DNA from: Rapana venosa
Lineage: Eukaryota; Mollusca; Gastropoda; Neogastropoda; Muricidae
Reading direction: 5' to 3'
Assembly (NCBI GenBank): GCA_028751875.1
Contig: CM054159.1
Span: 2,826,414-2,890,413, forward strand
Length of the DNA: 64,000 nt
Position numbers and translations under genes: made by a program. Under the pieces are notes generated by a model that saw only the letters and a program-made list of their open reading frames with translations, did not search any database and was not told where the DNA came from. This document shows positions 25,085 to 37,250 of the stretch, piece after piece. Positions within the stretch are counted from its first letter, which is position 1; every line of letters starts with the position of its first letter.

Positions 25085-25727
25085 CTTTCTGTGTGCTTCC
25101 ACTTGCTCGTGCCGCATCCTCAGGCATTGAAGTACCTAGGACAGGAACAGCCTCCATGATAGCTTGATTTTGCCTAAAAAGTGGTGAAGTTTTCCATGGT
25201 AAAGTTTACTCTGGGGAAGTTTTCTGTGGTGAAGTTTCCATGAAGAAGTTTTTGGTTGTGAAGATTACCATGAAGTTTTCTGTGATAAAGTTTATGTGAA
25301 GAAGTTTTCTGTGGTGAAGATTTCCTTGAAGTTTTCTGTGGTGAAGTTTTCTGTAGTGAAGTTTTCCATGGTGAAGTTTTCTGTGGAGAAGATTTCTGTG
25401 ATGAAGTTTTTGTGAAGAAGTTTTCTGTGGTGAAGATTTCCGTGACATTTTCTGTGGTGAAGTTTTCCAGTTTGTTATTTTCCATGTATTTTTTGTGGGT
25501 AGTTTTCCGTAGGTGTCACTGGTGCTGTCTTCCGTGGTGTTAATTTTCCATCATGTTGTTTTCTGCAGTGTCTTTTGTGAAGTCATTTTCCATGGTGTCG
25601 AATTCTGCAACGTAGTAGTCAGCATAGTATTCTGTGGTGTAGTTTTCTGTGATTATGTTTTCTGTGGTGTAGCCTTTCATACCATCACTGAACCAACTGG
25701 TGTAGTCTTCCATGGCATAAAAGGATC
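25085..25727 (-). pseudogene. Fused exon B-A, module 21
   Basis: Exon B starts at 25727 after TTCCAG. The A acceptor inside the fusion has changed to an AGGCAA-type sequence, so splicing at A is impossible and only read-through fusion remains. The NFTMENFTTF end is open, then stops at once. Confidence 0.5.
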
Positions 25728-26697
25728 CTGGAATAGAAAAAAAAGCAGTGCCTAATTAATTAACATGTTCAGTGTTAATTCATATTAATCAGATATTTAT
25801 GTCATGAAATAGCATGGTATTGTGCCTGTGCCATGATATACTGCCTAAGGAGAGAGGCAAAGAGAGAGTAAGAGAGAGACAGAGACAAGTGCAAGAGAGA
25901 CAGAAAGAGACAAAGAGAGACAGTGAAAGGTAAGAAGAAAGAGAGGGAGAGAGATTGGCAAACACAAAGGGAGAGACAAAGACTTACATTGTGCTTATGG
26001 TCTAACCACTAGACCTAAAAAGATACGGAGGAAGAGAGAATGACAAACACACAGGGAGTGACAAAGACTTACAGTGTACTAATGTTCTAATCACTAGAAC
26101 TACAACCCACCCTTCTCAATCCCCCCAGGTTACAAAGTATGAGTAGTCAAAGAGTGCAAATTCTTTAGAACTCCCAGAATGATAAGCTGAGGTACACCCA
26201 ACAGCAACAACAGACATACTCCTCTTACCTTTTTGTGTGCTTCCACTTGCTTGTGCTGCATCCTCAGGCATTGAAGTACCTAGCACGGGAACAGCCTCCA
26301 TGATAGCTTGATTCTGCACAAAAAAGTGAAATTTCAAATTAAGTGTGTGCACGCACGCACACACACGCACACGCTCACTCACACACACAAGCACAGACAG
26401 GGGGAACAGAATAGCCTGGTGGTTAGAGCATTGTGCATTGCCCTCATGATCTGGTGACAAGGGGTTGATTCCCAGTCAAGGGGAGTTTTCATTCTTGTGG
26501 CAAGATGCTCTCCTCAAAAAGTGCAGGTCAAATATTAGGTAGAAAATCTGTAATCACTGAACGTAGCATATGAGACAAGACCAGACCAGAGCAGACCAGA
26601 TGAGATGAGAAGGCAAATGGAATGAGGCAAGACACAACAAGTAAAAGGAAAGACACAAAAAAGATATCTAATTGTGTCCTGTAGTTCCCTTCTTTAC

Positions 26698-27468
26698 CTG
26701 AAAGAATGTAGTAGAAATCTGACTGTGGCTTGACTGGTAAGTCAAGTCTTGCACAGCATGGGTGACTTGACTGCTGTTGTCTTCTACAGGATACTTTTCT
26801 CTGCTACAGTCTTTCAAAACGTAGTTTTCTGTGGTGAATTTTTGTGTGGTGAAGTTTTCCTTTGTGAAACTTCCTGCGGAGAAGTTTTCTGTGGTGAAGT
26901 TTGCGTGATGAAGTTTTCTGTTGTGAAGATTACCATGAGGTTTTCTGTGCTAAAGTTTATGTGAAAAATTTTTCTGTAGTGAAAATTTTCATGAAGTTTT
27001 CTTTAGTGAAGTTTTCTGTAGTGAAGTTTTTCTGTGGTGAAGTTTTCTGTGGATAAGTGTTTTGTGGTGAAGTTTTCTGTGGTGAAGTTTTCCATAGTGA
27101 AGTTTTCTGTGGAGAAGTTTTCTGTGATGAAGTTTACTTGAAGTTTTTCTGTGGTGAAGATTTCTGTGACGTTTTCTGTGGTGAATTTTTCTGTGGTGAA
27201 GTTTTTGGTAGAGTCATTTTCCATGGTGTTTTTTGTGGTGTAGTTTTCTGTAGGTTTCCCTGGTGCTGTCTTCCGTGGTGTTGATTTTCAATCATGTCGT
27301 TTTCTGCAGTGATTTCTGTGGAGTCATTTTCCATGGTGTAGATTTCTGCAATGTAGCATTCAGCGTAGCATTCTGTGGTGTAGTTTTCTGAGATGATGTT
27401 TTCTGTGGTGTAGCCTTTCATACCATCACTGAACCAACTGGTGTAGTCTTCCATGCCATAAGTAGAGC
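26698..27468 (-). pseudogene. Exon B, full copy of module 22 (closest to module 1)
   Basis: Donor and acceptor are present (acceptor TTTCAG). The entry frame reads G-STYGMEDYTSWFSDGMKGY and stops at 27134. The 3' half is nearly identical to module 1 (offset about 26267 bp), including shared odd units such as GTTTGCGTGATGAAG. Confidence 0.55.
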
Positions 27469-27776
27469 CTGAAATGGAAAACAAAGCAGTGCCTAATTAA
27501 TTAACATGTTCAGTGTTAATTCAAATTAATCAGATTTTAATGGCATGAAATAGCATGGTAATGTGCCTGCGCTATGCTATATACTGCCTAAGGAGAGAGG
27601 CAAAGAGAGATTAAGAGAGAGACAGAGACAAGAGCAAGAGAGACAGAAAGAGACAAAGTGAGACGGTGAGATGAAGAAGGGAGGGAGGGAGAGAGAATGA
27701 CAAACACACAGGGAGTAACAAAGACTTACATTGTGCTTATGGTCTAGCCACTAAACCTACAACCCACCCCTCTTAA

Positions 27777-28867
27777 CCCTAGTGGCGCGGTTCCCGGAAT
27801 ATTCCGGTAAAGGCGGGTCTAGGCTGTGTGGCGGATCCCGGAATATTCCGGGATGACATGGGTGGTCATAGTTGAAAGCTTACTTTCGCTTTCAAAGGTC
27901 AGCCAATGAATGTTAAGGCTGTTGTAGGCCCGCAGAAAGGGGTGAAGGTCGTTTGACACACACAAGCAACGAAGAATCTGATTGGTTAAGAGTGTATTTT
28001 AATTTTTTTTCGGACCAGCCGAGATCGTCTTCAACAAAAATGGCGGCCAGCGTTTGCACTAGAATTTCTTCAAGCGTTTTTTGAGCTTTTTTTACAAAAT
28101 GACAGCGAGGAGGAGTTTTAGAGGCTGGATTTGGTTGAAATAAACAATGAGAGAGACGATGAGGTAAGGATTGTGGAATATTTTTGAAAAACTTGGTAAA
28201 AATCGATCACGATCGGACTGAATCGAGCGGTGCTAGTTTTGCTACTCGGCGATTTCGACGTCACAGATTGTTTTACTTTATTTTGACGCAACGAGGCTTC
28301 GAAATAACTGTTGTTGAGTCAAATCGCTATGCTGCTGAGTACTTTGCATCACATAAAATCAAGCCATCTTTGTATTTTTGTCATAGAAAGCCACCACTTC
28401 GCACATTCCGCCATGACGGTCGCGATGGCGTTGATCCTGTCGCTGAACTTTTCCGAGTATTTGGTGACCGATAAAGCGATACAAACTCCTTATTTTTTGA
28501 AAACTAATGTCAAGAAATAGTGTTTACCTAATCATGACATTTATGCACCGCAAGAACTTTGCTTATCGTGTTAAAATCGATCCGGGGCCCTGACAGTGGA
28601 ACAGTGATCGGTAGTGCGAACAAGATTTTTTTTTTTTGGATTTTTTTTTTACATAATCATAAACACTACACACTATTATAAAATTGTACTCATTTAAAAG
28701 CATATTATCTCTTCTTTCCAGTGATCTATAGCTTAACACATTTAATTCAGTTTTATATATCAATATCAAGGGTTGTTTGAGCCCACCCTGCTCCAAAACA
28801 ATGCTAGCCAATGTTAATTCAGCCAATAGAAGTGAGGCTTGTTGCTGTTTATTTAGCGCTACTAGGG
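27777..28867. mobile_element. piggyBac-like element at TTAA, with decayed transposase remnant
   Basis: 1091 bp bounded by TTAA at 27773-27776 and 28868-28871. Ends are CCCTAGTGGCGC and GCGCTACTAGGG, a 12-bp terminal inverted repeat with one mismatch. Other modules show the empty site CTCTTAATCCCCCCACG (for example near 30837), which proves insertion at TTAA, the signature of piggyBac transposases. A palindrome CCGGAATATTCCGG lies at 27794-27807 and an extended perfect 20-bp palindrome at 27835-27854. Strand is left open because only a broken remnant of coding sequence remains. Confidence 0.92.
28250..28520 (+). pseudogene. Frameshifted piggyBac transposase N-terminal remnant
   Basis: One plus frame contains VVESNRYAAEYF (28310-28345), resembling the E-x-N-R-Y-A motif in the N-terminal half of piggyBac transposases. 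The next frame contains AMTVAMALILSL and EYLVTDKAIQTPYF (28410-28497), resembling the family's TV-x-E-M-x-x-F-x-x-L segment and the following YWSTD-x-x-x-x-TP segment. Order and spacing fit, with one or more frameshifts between. The catalytic DDD region is absent, so the element cannot mobilise itself. Confidence 0.65.
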
Positions 28868-29831
28868 TTAATCCCCCCACGTTACAAAGTATGATCAGTG
28901 AGACAGTGCAAATTCTTTAGAACTCCCAGAATGTTAAGCTGAGGAACACCCAACAGCAACAACAAACACACTCCTCTTACCTTTGTGTGTGCTTCCACTT
29001 GCTCGTGCCGCATCTTCAGGCATTGAAGTACCTAGGACGGGAACAGCCTCCATGATAGCTTGATTCTGCACAAAATAGTGTAATTTAAAATTACCTATGT
29101 GCATGCTCGCACGCACACACACACGTACGCTCACTCACACATACAAGCACAGACATGGGGAACAGAAAAGCCTGGTGGTTAGAGCATTGTGCATTGCCAT
29201 CATGATCTGGTGACAGGGGTTCGAATCCGAGCCAAGGGGATTTTTCCTTGTTCCTGTGGCAACTTGCTCTCCTAAAAGAGTGCAGCCCAAATATCCAGCA
29301 GAAAAATCTGCAGTCACTAAACGTAGCATACGAGACAAGACTAAACCAGACCAGACCACAGCAGATCAGATGAGAAGGTAAAATGAATGAGCCAAGACAT
29401 GACAATTAGAAGGAAAGACAGAAAAAAGATATCTAATAAAGTCCTGTACTTCCTTTCCTCACCTGAAAGAATGTAGTAAAAATGTGACTGTGCTTTGCGC
29501 CATGCTATATACTGCCCAAGGAGAGAAGGCAAAGAGAGAGAGAGAGAGACTAAGAGAAAGACAGAGACAAGAGCAAGAGAGACAGAAAGAGACAAAGAGA
29601 GAAACTGCAGAGAAAAAAAATAGGGAGGGAGAAAGAATGACAAACACACAGTGAGAAACAAAGACTTATATTGTGCTTATGGTCTAACCACTAAACCTAC
29701 AACCCCCCACCCCTCCCTTTCTCAATCCCCCCGCGTTACAAAGTATGATCAGTGAGACTGTGCAAATTCTTTAGAACTCCCAGAATGTTAAATTGAGAAA
29801 TACCCAACAACAACAGACATACACCTCTTAC

Positions 29832-30534
29832 CTTTCTGTGTGCTTCCACTTGCTCGTGCCGCACCCTCAGGCATTGAAGTACCTAGGACGGGAACAGCCT
29901 CCATGATATCTTGATTCTGCACAAAAAATGTGGTGAAGTTTTCCATGGTAAAATTTCTGTGAAGAAGTTTTGTGTTGTGAAGATTACCATGACGTTTTCT
30001 GTGGTAAAGTTTATGTGAAGAAGTTTTCTGTGGTGAAGATTTCCTTGAAGTTTTCTTTGGTGAAGTTTTCTGTGTTGAAGTTTTCCATGGTGAAGTTTTC
30101 TGTGGAGAAGTGTTTTGTGGTGAAATTGTCTGTGGTGAATTTTTCCATGGTGAAGTTTTCTGAGAAGTTTTCTGTGGAGAAGTTTTCTGTGATGAAGTTT
30201 CCGTGAAGAAGTTTTCTGTGGTGAAGATTTCAGTGAAATGTGCTGTGGTGAAATTTTCTTTGGTGAAGTTTTCCATAGCGTTATTTTCTATGGTGCTTTT
30301 TGTGGTGTACTTTTCTGTAGGATTCCCTGGTGCTGTCTTCCGTGGTGTTGATTTTCCATCATGTCGTTTTCTGAAGTGTTTTCTGTGGAGTCATTTCCAT
30401 GGTGTAGTATTCTGCAGCGTAGTATTCAGCGTAGTATTGTGTGGTGTAGTTTTCTGAGATGATGTTTTTTGTGGTTTAGCCTTTCATACCATCACTGAAC
30501 CAACTGGTATAGTCTTCTTTGGCATAAGTGGAGC
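29832..30534 (-). pseudogene. Fused exon B-A, module 24, in-frame junction
   Basis: A minus frame from 30276 runs about 160 codons through the repeat, crosses NFTMENFTTFFVQNQ into exon A and on through MEAVPVLGTSMPEGAARASG to the exon A donor. The exon B entry frame is not the same one. Best example of a fusion that keeps the A peptide. Confidence 0.6.
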
Positions 30535-30951
30535 CTGGAATAGAAAAAAAAGCAGTGCCTAATTAATTAACATGTTCAGTGTTAATTCAAATTAATCAGA
30601 TTTTAATGGCATGAAATAGCATGGTAATATGCCTGCACCATGCTATATACTGCCTAAGGAGAGAGGCAAAGAGAGAGTAAGAGAGAGACATAGACAAGAG
30701 CAAAAGAGACAGAAAGAGACAAAGAGAGACAGTGAGATGAAGAAGGGAGGGAACGAGAGAGAATGACAAACACACAGGGAGTTACAAAGACTTACATTGT
30801 GTTTATGGTCTAGCCACTAAACCTACAACGCACCCGTCTTAATCCCCCCACGTTACAAAGTATGATCAGTGAGACAGTGCAAATTCTTTAGAACTCCCAG
30901 AATGTTAAATTGAGAAATACCCAACAACAACAACAGACATACACCTCTTAC

Positions 30952-31625
30952 CTTTCTGTGTGCTTCCACTTGCTCGTGCCACATCCTCAGGCATTGAAGT
31001 ACCTAGGACGGGAACAGCCTCCATGGTAGCTTGATTCTGCACAAAAAATGTGGTGCAGTTTTCCATGGTAAAGTTTCTGTGAAGAAGTTTTCTGTTGTGA
31101 GGATTACCATGAAGTTTTCTGTGGTAAAGTTTATGTGACGAAGTTTTCTGTAGTAAAGATGTCCTTGAAGTTCTCTTTGGTGAAGTTTTCTGTGTTGAAG
31201 TTTTCCATGGTGAAGTTTTCTGTGGAGAAGTGTTTTGTGGTGAAATTTTCTGTGGTGAATTTTTCCATGGTGAAGTTTTCTGAGAAGTTTTCTGTGGAGA
31301 AGTTTTCTGTGATGAAGATTTCTGTGAAATGTTCTGTGGTGAAGTTTTCTGTGGTAAGTTTTCTATAGTGTCATTTTCCATGGTGCTTTTTGTGGTGTAG
31401 TTTTCTGTAGGTTTCCCTGGTGCTGTCTTCCATGGTGTTGATTTTCCATCATTTTGTTTTCTGAAGTGTTTTCTGTGGAGTCATTTTCCATGGTGTAGTA
31501 TTCTGCAGCGTAGTATTCAGCGTAGTAATCTGTGTTGTAGTTTTCTGTGATGATGTTTTCTGTGGTTTATCCTTTCATACCATCACTGAACCAACTGGTG
31601 TAGTCTTCCATGCCATAAGTGGATC
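30952..31625 (-). pseudogene. Fused exon B-A, module 25, in-frame junction
   Basis: As in module 24, the frame from 31381 passes NFTMENCTTFFVQNQ into exon A (variant DVARASG) and reaches its donor. Exon B start at 31625 has acceptor TTCCAG. Length 674. Confidence 0.6.
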
Positions 31626-31782
31626 CTGGAATAGAAAAACAAAAAGCAGTGCTATTAATTAACATGTTCAGAGTGCAAATTAATCAGATTTTTATTGCAT
31701 GAAATAGCATGGTATTGAGCCTCTGCCATGCTATATACTGCCCAAGAAGAGAGTGAGAAAGGAAGAAAAATGAGGAGAGAGG

Positions 31783-31867
<85 letters not shown>

Positions 31868-32555
31868 GACAGACAGACAGACAGACAAAGAAACATGAGG
31901 AGAAAGAGAGGGAAGGAGGTAGGGACAAAGAATGACAACCTCACAGGGAGAGACAGAGACTCACGGTGTGCTTATGGTCTAACCACTAGACCTAGAACCC
32001 CGACCCCCACACTCCCCGTTACTAAGTATGATCAGGGAGACAGTGCAAATTCTTCAGAACCCCCAGAATGTTAAGCTGAAGAACACCCAACAGCAACAAC
32101 ACACACACTCCTCCTACCTTTCTGTGTGCTTCCATATGCTTGTGCCGCATCCTCAGGCATTGAAGTACCTAGGACGGGAACAGCCTCCAAGATAAAGTGA
32201 TTCTGCACAAAATAAAATACACATTTATTTAAAAAACGATATTAAGTGCCTGCACACACACACACACACAGAGTGAATTGAATAGTCTGGTAGTTAGAAC
32301 ATTATCTATTGCGTTTATGATCTGTTGACCTGGGTTCGAATCCCAGTCATGGGGATTTTTCCTTATTCTCATGGCAAATTACTCTCCTCAAAGAGTGCAG
32401 CCCAAATTTCAAGTAGAAAAATGTGCTGTCACTGATTGTAGCATACAAGTCAAGACCCGATGAGATGAAGTGAGGCCAGACAAGACCAGACACGACAATG
32501 AAAGGGAAAGACAGAAAAAAGATATCTAATGGAGTCTTGTAGTTCCATTTTTTAC

Positions 32556-34915
32556 CTGAAAGAATGTAGTAGAAATGTGTCTGTGGCTTGACTGGCATGT
32601 CAAGTCTTGGACAGCATGGGTGACTTGACTGCTGTTGTTTTCTACAGGATACTTTTCTCTGCTACAGTCTTTTAAGACGTAGTTTTCCAAGGTGAAGTTT
32701 TCCTTGGTGAAGTTTTTCTGTGGTGAAGTTTTCTGTGGTGAAGTTTTCCGTTATGAAGATTTATGTGGTTTTTTTCCATGGTGAAGTTTTCTGTGGTGAA
32801 GTTTTGTGTGGTGAAGCTTTTTCTGTGGTGAAGTTTTCTGTGGTGAGGTTTTGTGTGGTGAAGTTTTCCATTGTGAATTTTCCATGGTGAAGATTTCAAT
32901 AGTGAAGTTTTCCGTGGTAAAGTTGACCATGGTGACGTTTTCCATGGTGAAGTTTTTTCCTGGTGAAGTTTTTTGTGGTGAAGTTTTCTGTGAAGTTTTC
33001 TGTGGTGAAGCTTTCTATAAAGTTTTCGGTGATTAAGTTTTCTGTGGTGGACTTTTCTGTGAAGTTTTCTGTGGTGAAGTGTTGAAGTTTTCTGTTGTAA
33101 AGTTTTCTGTGGTGAAGTTTTCTGTGATAAAATTTTTCATGGTAAAGTTTTCTGTGGTGAAGTTTTCTGTGAAGTTTTCTGTGGTGATGTTTTACGTGGT
33201 GAAGTTTTCTGTGGTGAAGTTTTCTGTGGTAAATTTTTCTGTGAAGTTTTCCGTTGTAAAATTTTTCATGGTCAAGTTTGCTTTTGTGAAGATTTCCGTG
33301 TTGAAGTTGTCCATGGTAAAGTTTTCTGTGAAGAAGTTTCCCGTGGTGAAGTTTTCCGTTTTCTGTGGTGAAGTTTTTTGTAGTGAATACTTCCATGGTG
33401 AAGTTTTTCGTGGTGAAGTTTTTTGTAGTGAAAACTTCTGTGGTAAAGTTTTTCTGTGGTGAAGTTTTCTGTGGTGAAGTTTTCTGTAGTGAATACTTCT
33501 GTGCTGAAGTTTCCTGTAGTGAAGTTTTCTGTGAAGAAGTTTTCCATGGTGAAGTTTTCTGTGGTGAAGTTTTCTGTGAAGTTTTCTGTGGTGATGTTTT
33601 ACGTGGTGAAGTTTTCTGTGGTGAAGTTTTCTGTGGTAAATTTTTCTGTGAAGTTTTCCGCTGTAAAAATTTTCATGGTGAAGTTTGCTTTTGTGAAGAT
33701 TTCCGTGTTGAAGTTGTCCATGGTAAAGTTTTCAGTGAAGAAGTTTTCCATGGTGAAGTTTTCCGTTTTCTGTGGTGAAGTTTTTGTAGTGAATACTTCC
33801 ATGGTGAAGTTTTCTGTGGTGAAGTTTTTTTGTAGTGAATACTTCTGTGGTAAAGTTTTTCTGTGGTGAAGTTTTCTGTGGTGAAGTTTTCTGTAGTGAA
33901 TACTTCTGTGCTGAAGTTTCCTGTGGTGAAGTTTTCTGTGAAGAAGTTTTCCATGGTGAAGTTTTTTGTGGTGAAGTTTTCTGTGAAGTTTTCTGTGGTG
34001 ATGTTTGACGTGGTGAAGTTTTCTGTGGTGAAGTTTTCTGTGGTAAATTTTTCTGTGAAGTTTTCTGTTGTAAAATTTTTCATGGTGAAGTTTGCTTTTG
34101 TGAAGATTTCCGTGTTGAAGTTGTCCATGGTAAAGTTTTCTGTGAAGAAGTTTTCCGTGGTGAAGTTTTCCGTTTTCTGTGGTGAAGTTTTTTGTAGTGA
34201 ATACTTCCATGGTGAAGTTTTCTGTGGTGAAGTTTTTTGTAGTGAATACTTCTGTGGTAAAGTTTTTCTGTGGTGAGGTTTTCTGTGGTGAAGTTTTCTG
34301 TAGTGAATACTTCTGTGCTGAAGTTTCCTGTGTGAAGTTTTCTGTGAAGAAGTTTTCCATGGTGAAGTTTTCTGTGGTGAAGTTGTCGGTAGTTAATACT
34401 TCCATGGTGAAATTTTCTGTAAGGAATACTTCCGTGGTGAAATTTTCCATGGTGAAATTTTCTGAGAAGTTTTCCATGGTGTCTACTTCAATGGTCTACT
34501 TTTCCATGGTGCATTTTTTGGTGATGTTATTTTCCATGGTGTCTTCTATGATACAGTCTTCCCTTGTGTAGTTTTCTGTGGTGAGGTTTTCCATGATGAA
34601 ATTTTTTGTGGATTTCTGTATTGGTGCTTTCTGTGGTGTCATTTTCCATGGTGTCTTCTGTGGTGTCTTTTTTCTGTGATGCACTCTTCCATGGTGTAGT
34701 TTTCTGTGGTAGAGTTTTTCATGGTGCAGTTTTCCATTGTTTTTGCGGTGTTTTCTGTGATTTTCCAAGGTGTTATTTTCTGTGGTGTTTTCTTTGGAGT
34801 CATTTTTTGATGGTGTTGATTCTCGTGTAGATTTCCGTAGTGCAGTATGCTGTGGTGTAGTCTTTCACAACATCACTGAACTGACTGGTGTAGTCTTCCA
34901 TGGCATAAGTGGAGC
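32556..34915 (-). pseudogene. Exon B, terminal full copy with 2.36-kb ENFTT array (module 26)
   Basis: Three times longer than other copies. The acceptor is TTTTCCAG; the 5' segment is diverged (MEDYTSQFSDVVKDYTT) and stops near 34805. The middle frame is open for 292 codons (34477 down to 33599), alternating ENFTT, KTSPQ and KLHHR registers. Three copies of a 407-bp higher-order unit occur (GTGGTGATGTTT at 33181, 33588, 33995); 407 is not a multiple of three, so each copy sits in a different frame. The donor at 32556 is kept. Length is 2 modulo 3. Leftmost position in the presumed sense direction makes it the first B in the window. Confidence 0.6.
32680..34600. repeat. 15-bp minisatellite with 407-bp higher-order repeat
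   Basis: The base unit is GAAGTTTTCTGTGGT on the plus strand with variants (CCATGGT, GTGAAGAAG, GTAGTGAATACTTC). The pattern of variants repeats with a 407-bp period at about 33060-33470, 33470-33877 and 33877-34284. Confidence 0.88.
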
Positions 34916-35040
34916 CTGGAAAATAAGCAGTGCCTAAGTATTAACATGTTCAGTGGTAGTTCAAATTAATCAGATTTTTATGGCATAAAAAAATGGTATG
35001 GTGCAGTGTCTCTGCCATGATACAGTGTTGATTCTAGGAT

Positions 35041-35700
35041 TTCAAAAAAAGGGGCCCAAGGGCCCCCTAACATGAAAAAATGGGAACATCCCCCTACCCT
35101 CCCGTCTTTCAGATTTTTCCCTTCAGGGGCTTGTCTTTCATGGTTTTCCCTTTATGGTTTTGTTACTCAGGGAAGCCCTTCACAGATCTGAAGGTTTGCC
35201 CTTCAGTGTTTTGTTGAGACATTTTTTCCATCTTCCATTGTACGCCCTTCATCCCCATCAGTCTAACATTCGAGTCTCTAAGTCATGTGGGTGAGGACAA
35301 GTCCACTGGGTCATGTGCTCTAGTATCGTGGAGCTGGTGCCTAGAAAGCCTGCAGTGAGAAGGTCCAGGATGAGGGGACAAGATCTGGTGACAGAGACCA
35401 TAAACACATCTGTCTATGCAGCCTATATCAAAAGAGTTAAAGCAAAAAATAGGAGGGGTGGCTGAACAGTTTTGAGCCTACTAGATCTAGAAAATGGTTA
35501 CCTAGACAGGTAAAATAGTGGAAGTTATAATCAACGCCGCCTCTTCATTATTCAAACAAATTTCCATGATCCTATCTGTTTTTGCAGATCCTTTCAGAGA
35601 AGGGGTGTGATTTTGATAAAAAACAGAAAATTAAGCCTGTGATCAAATTTCTGCTTCTGATGGCATGAAACCATTAGAAATTCACCAAGTATGAATACTT
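35041..35700. other. Unassigned sequence right of the array
   Basis: Array homology ends around 34990-35040. A GGGGCCCAAGGGCCCCC inverted motif is at about 35051-35067 and a CCCTTCAG-rich stretch follows. I see no coding signature and no promoter or signal-peptide exon for the array. Confidence 0.5.
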
Positions 35701-35717
35701 TAATGTCAATACTCCTT

Positions 35718-35835
35718 CATATATATATATATATGTATATCTATATCTATATATATATAAATATACATATATATTTATATATACACATATATATATCTAT
35801 ATATATTTATATATACATATATATATATATATATA

Positions 35836-35927
<92 letters not shown>
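35718..35927. repeat. (AT)n-(CT)n-(AT)n microsatellite
   Basis: AT-rich dinucleotide runs with interspersed TATATAC and CTAT units flank a pure CT block at about 35838-35880. Potential cruciform former. Confidence 0.95.
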
Positions 35928-36095
35928 CAACTCTGTAGGTTCCTCATCTCCTGTTTCCCGAGCAGAAGCGTGCATGTTGTATAATGTCCACCAATAAACT
36001 GGAACTGTCGTTCCTTGTATCAATGCCCTGGCCAAAACATAAGGGTCAACCCAGGACAGCCACTGCATTATTGGAGAACCACATAAACAACATCA

Positions 36096-36515
36096 AATTT
36101 TTTATTTTTTTTATTTATACCACTTAAAGTCACGAGATTTCTCTGCGTGAAAATCGGGCTGCTCTCCTCAGGGAGAGTGCGTCGCCACAAGAGCAGCGCC
36201 ATCCATAATTTTGTTTTCTATTTCATGTCTGCAACTGTATTTGTTTCTCCATCAGAGTGGCTTTTTTCTAAGAGTTTACCCAGGGACAACTCTCTTGTTG
36301 CTGTGGGTTCTTTTATGTGCGCTAAATAATTTTGTGTAACACAAGGAACCTTGGTTTATCATCTCATACGAAAGACTAGCGCCCAGACCACCACTCATGG
36401 TCTAATGGATGGGGGAGAAAGGTTTGTGCCCAAACGGGATTCAAACCACCGCACACTTCCGACCTGGACTTTTCATACACTAGACAGGCGCGTTACCTCT
36501 AGACCACTGATCCAC
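36096..36515 (-). mobile_element. tRNA-derived SINE (CGGGCTGCTCTCC type), near full length
   Basis: Reverse complement: head with A-box TGGTCTAGAGGTAACGCGCC and B-box GGTTTGAATCCCG, then a body that includes, on the plus strand, CGGGCTGCTCTCCTCAGGGA (36157-36176), and a T-rich 3' tail at 36096-36118. Pol III promoter boxes are recognisable but diverged. No clear target-site duplication. Confidence 0.75.
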
Positions 36516-36718
36516 CTTAAATGAGACGACACCAAAACCAGATTCCTAAAAGCAACCTTGTTCATAGTAACCAACAATGACATCAAATGTCAGTATTGAT
36601 GCTGACTCAGGTAAAGTGCTGTAACCCAGTCAACTGCAAAATGTAAAGACTTACAAGTCCTAATTCCACACACCAAACTACAATCTTTTGTCAGCTCAAG
36701 GCAATCAAAAGTAATTGC

Positions 36719-36754
36719 TAAAAGAGAGAGGGAGAGAGAGAGAGAGAGAGGAGA

Positions 36755-36791
<37 letters not shown>

Positions 36792-36822
36792 GAAAAAAGA
36801 GAGAGAGAGTGAAAGAGAGAGT

Positions 36823-36876
<54 letters not shown>

Positions 36877-37023
36877 AAGAGAAGAGAGAGAGAGGAGAGA
36901 GAGAAAAAGAGAGAAAGAGAGATGAAGAGAGAGAGTAAAGAGAGATAAAGAGAGAGAGAGTACAAGAGAGAAGAGAAAGAGAGAGCAAAGAGAGAGAGAG
37001 AGTGAGTGAGAGAGAGAGAGAAG
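36719..37023. repeat. (GA)n imperfect microsatellite
   Basis: About 300 bp of GA with AAGAG and GGAGA interruptions. All long reading frames here are repeat artefacts. Confidence 0.95.
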
Positions 37024-37026
37024 AGT

Positions 37027-37250
37027 AGTTTCTTTATTAAGGATAATGCAAAAAAGCATATGTGCTTTTCAAAATCCAGTCCTCTGAGATGCAGTTTTGA
37101 CAATTTTGTCATCACTTCCCATCTATAGGCACAAATGGTCTCCTCTTCCGAAAGACGAAACCAGTTTAAACATGAGTGCAAGATAACAAGATGTACTGTG
37201 CGTTTGCGCATGGGACCTTGGTTTATAGTCTCCTCTGAAATCTGAAGGAA
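37027..37250 (-). mobile_element. Diverged SINE fragment (tail and body)
   Basis: Matches the reverse complement of the full SINE at 56100-56435: TTTCTTTATTAAGGATAATG, CAAAATCCAGTC, TTTTGTCATCACTTCCC, CTCTTCCGAAAG and TTGGTTTATAGTCTCCTC occur in the same order. The tRNA head is missing. Confidence 0.7.

Noticed and set aside
28563..28880. Minus-strand 105-codon frame inside the piggyBac-like element
   Set aside because: It crosses the element end into array DNA, contains a poly-lysine run from poly-T, and lacks transposase motifs.
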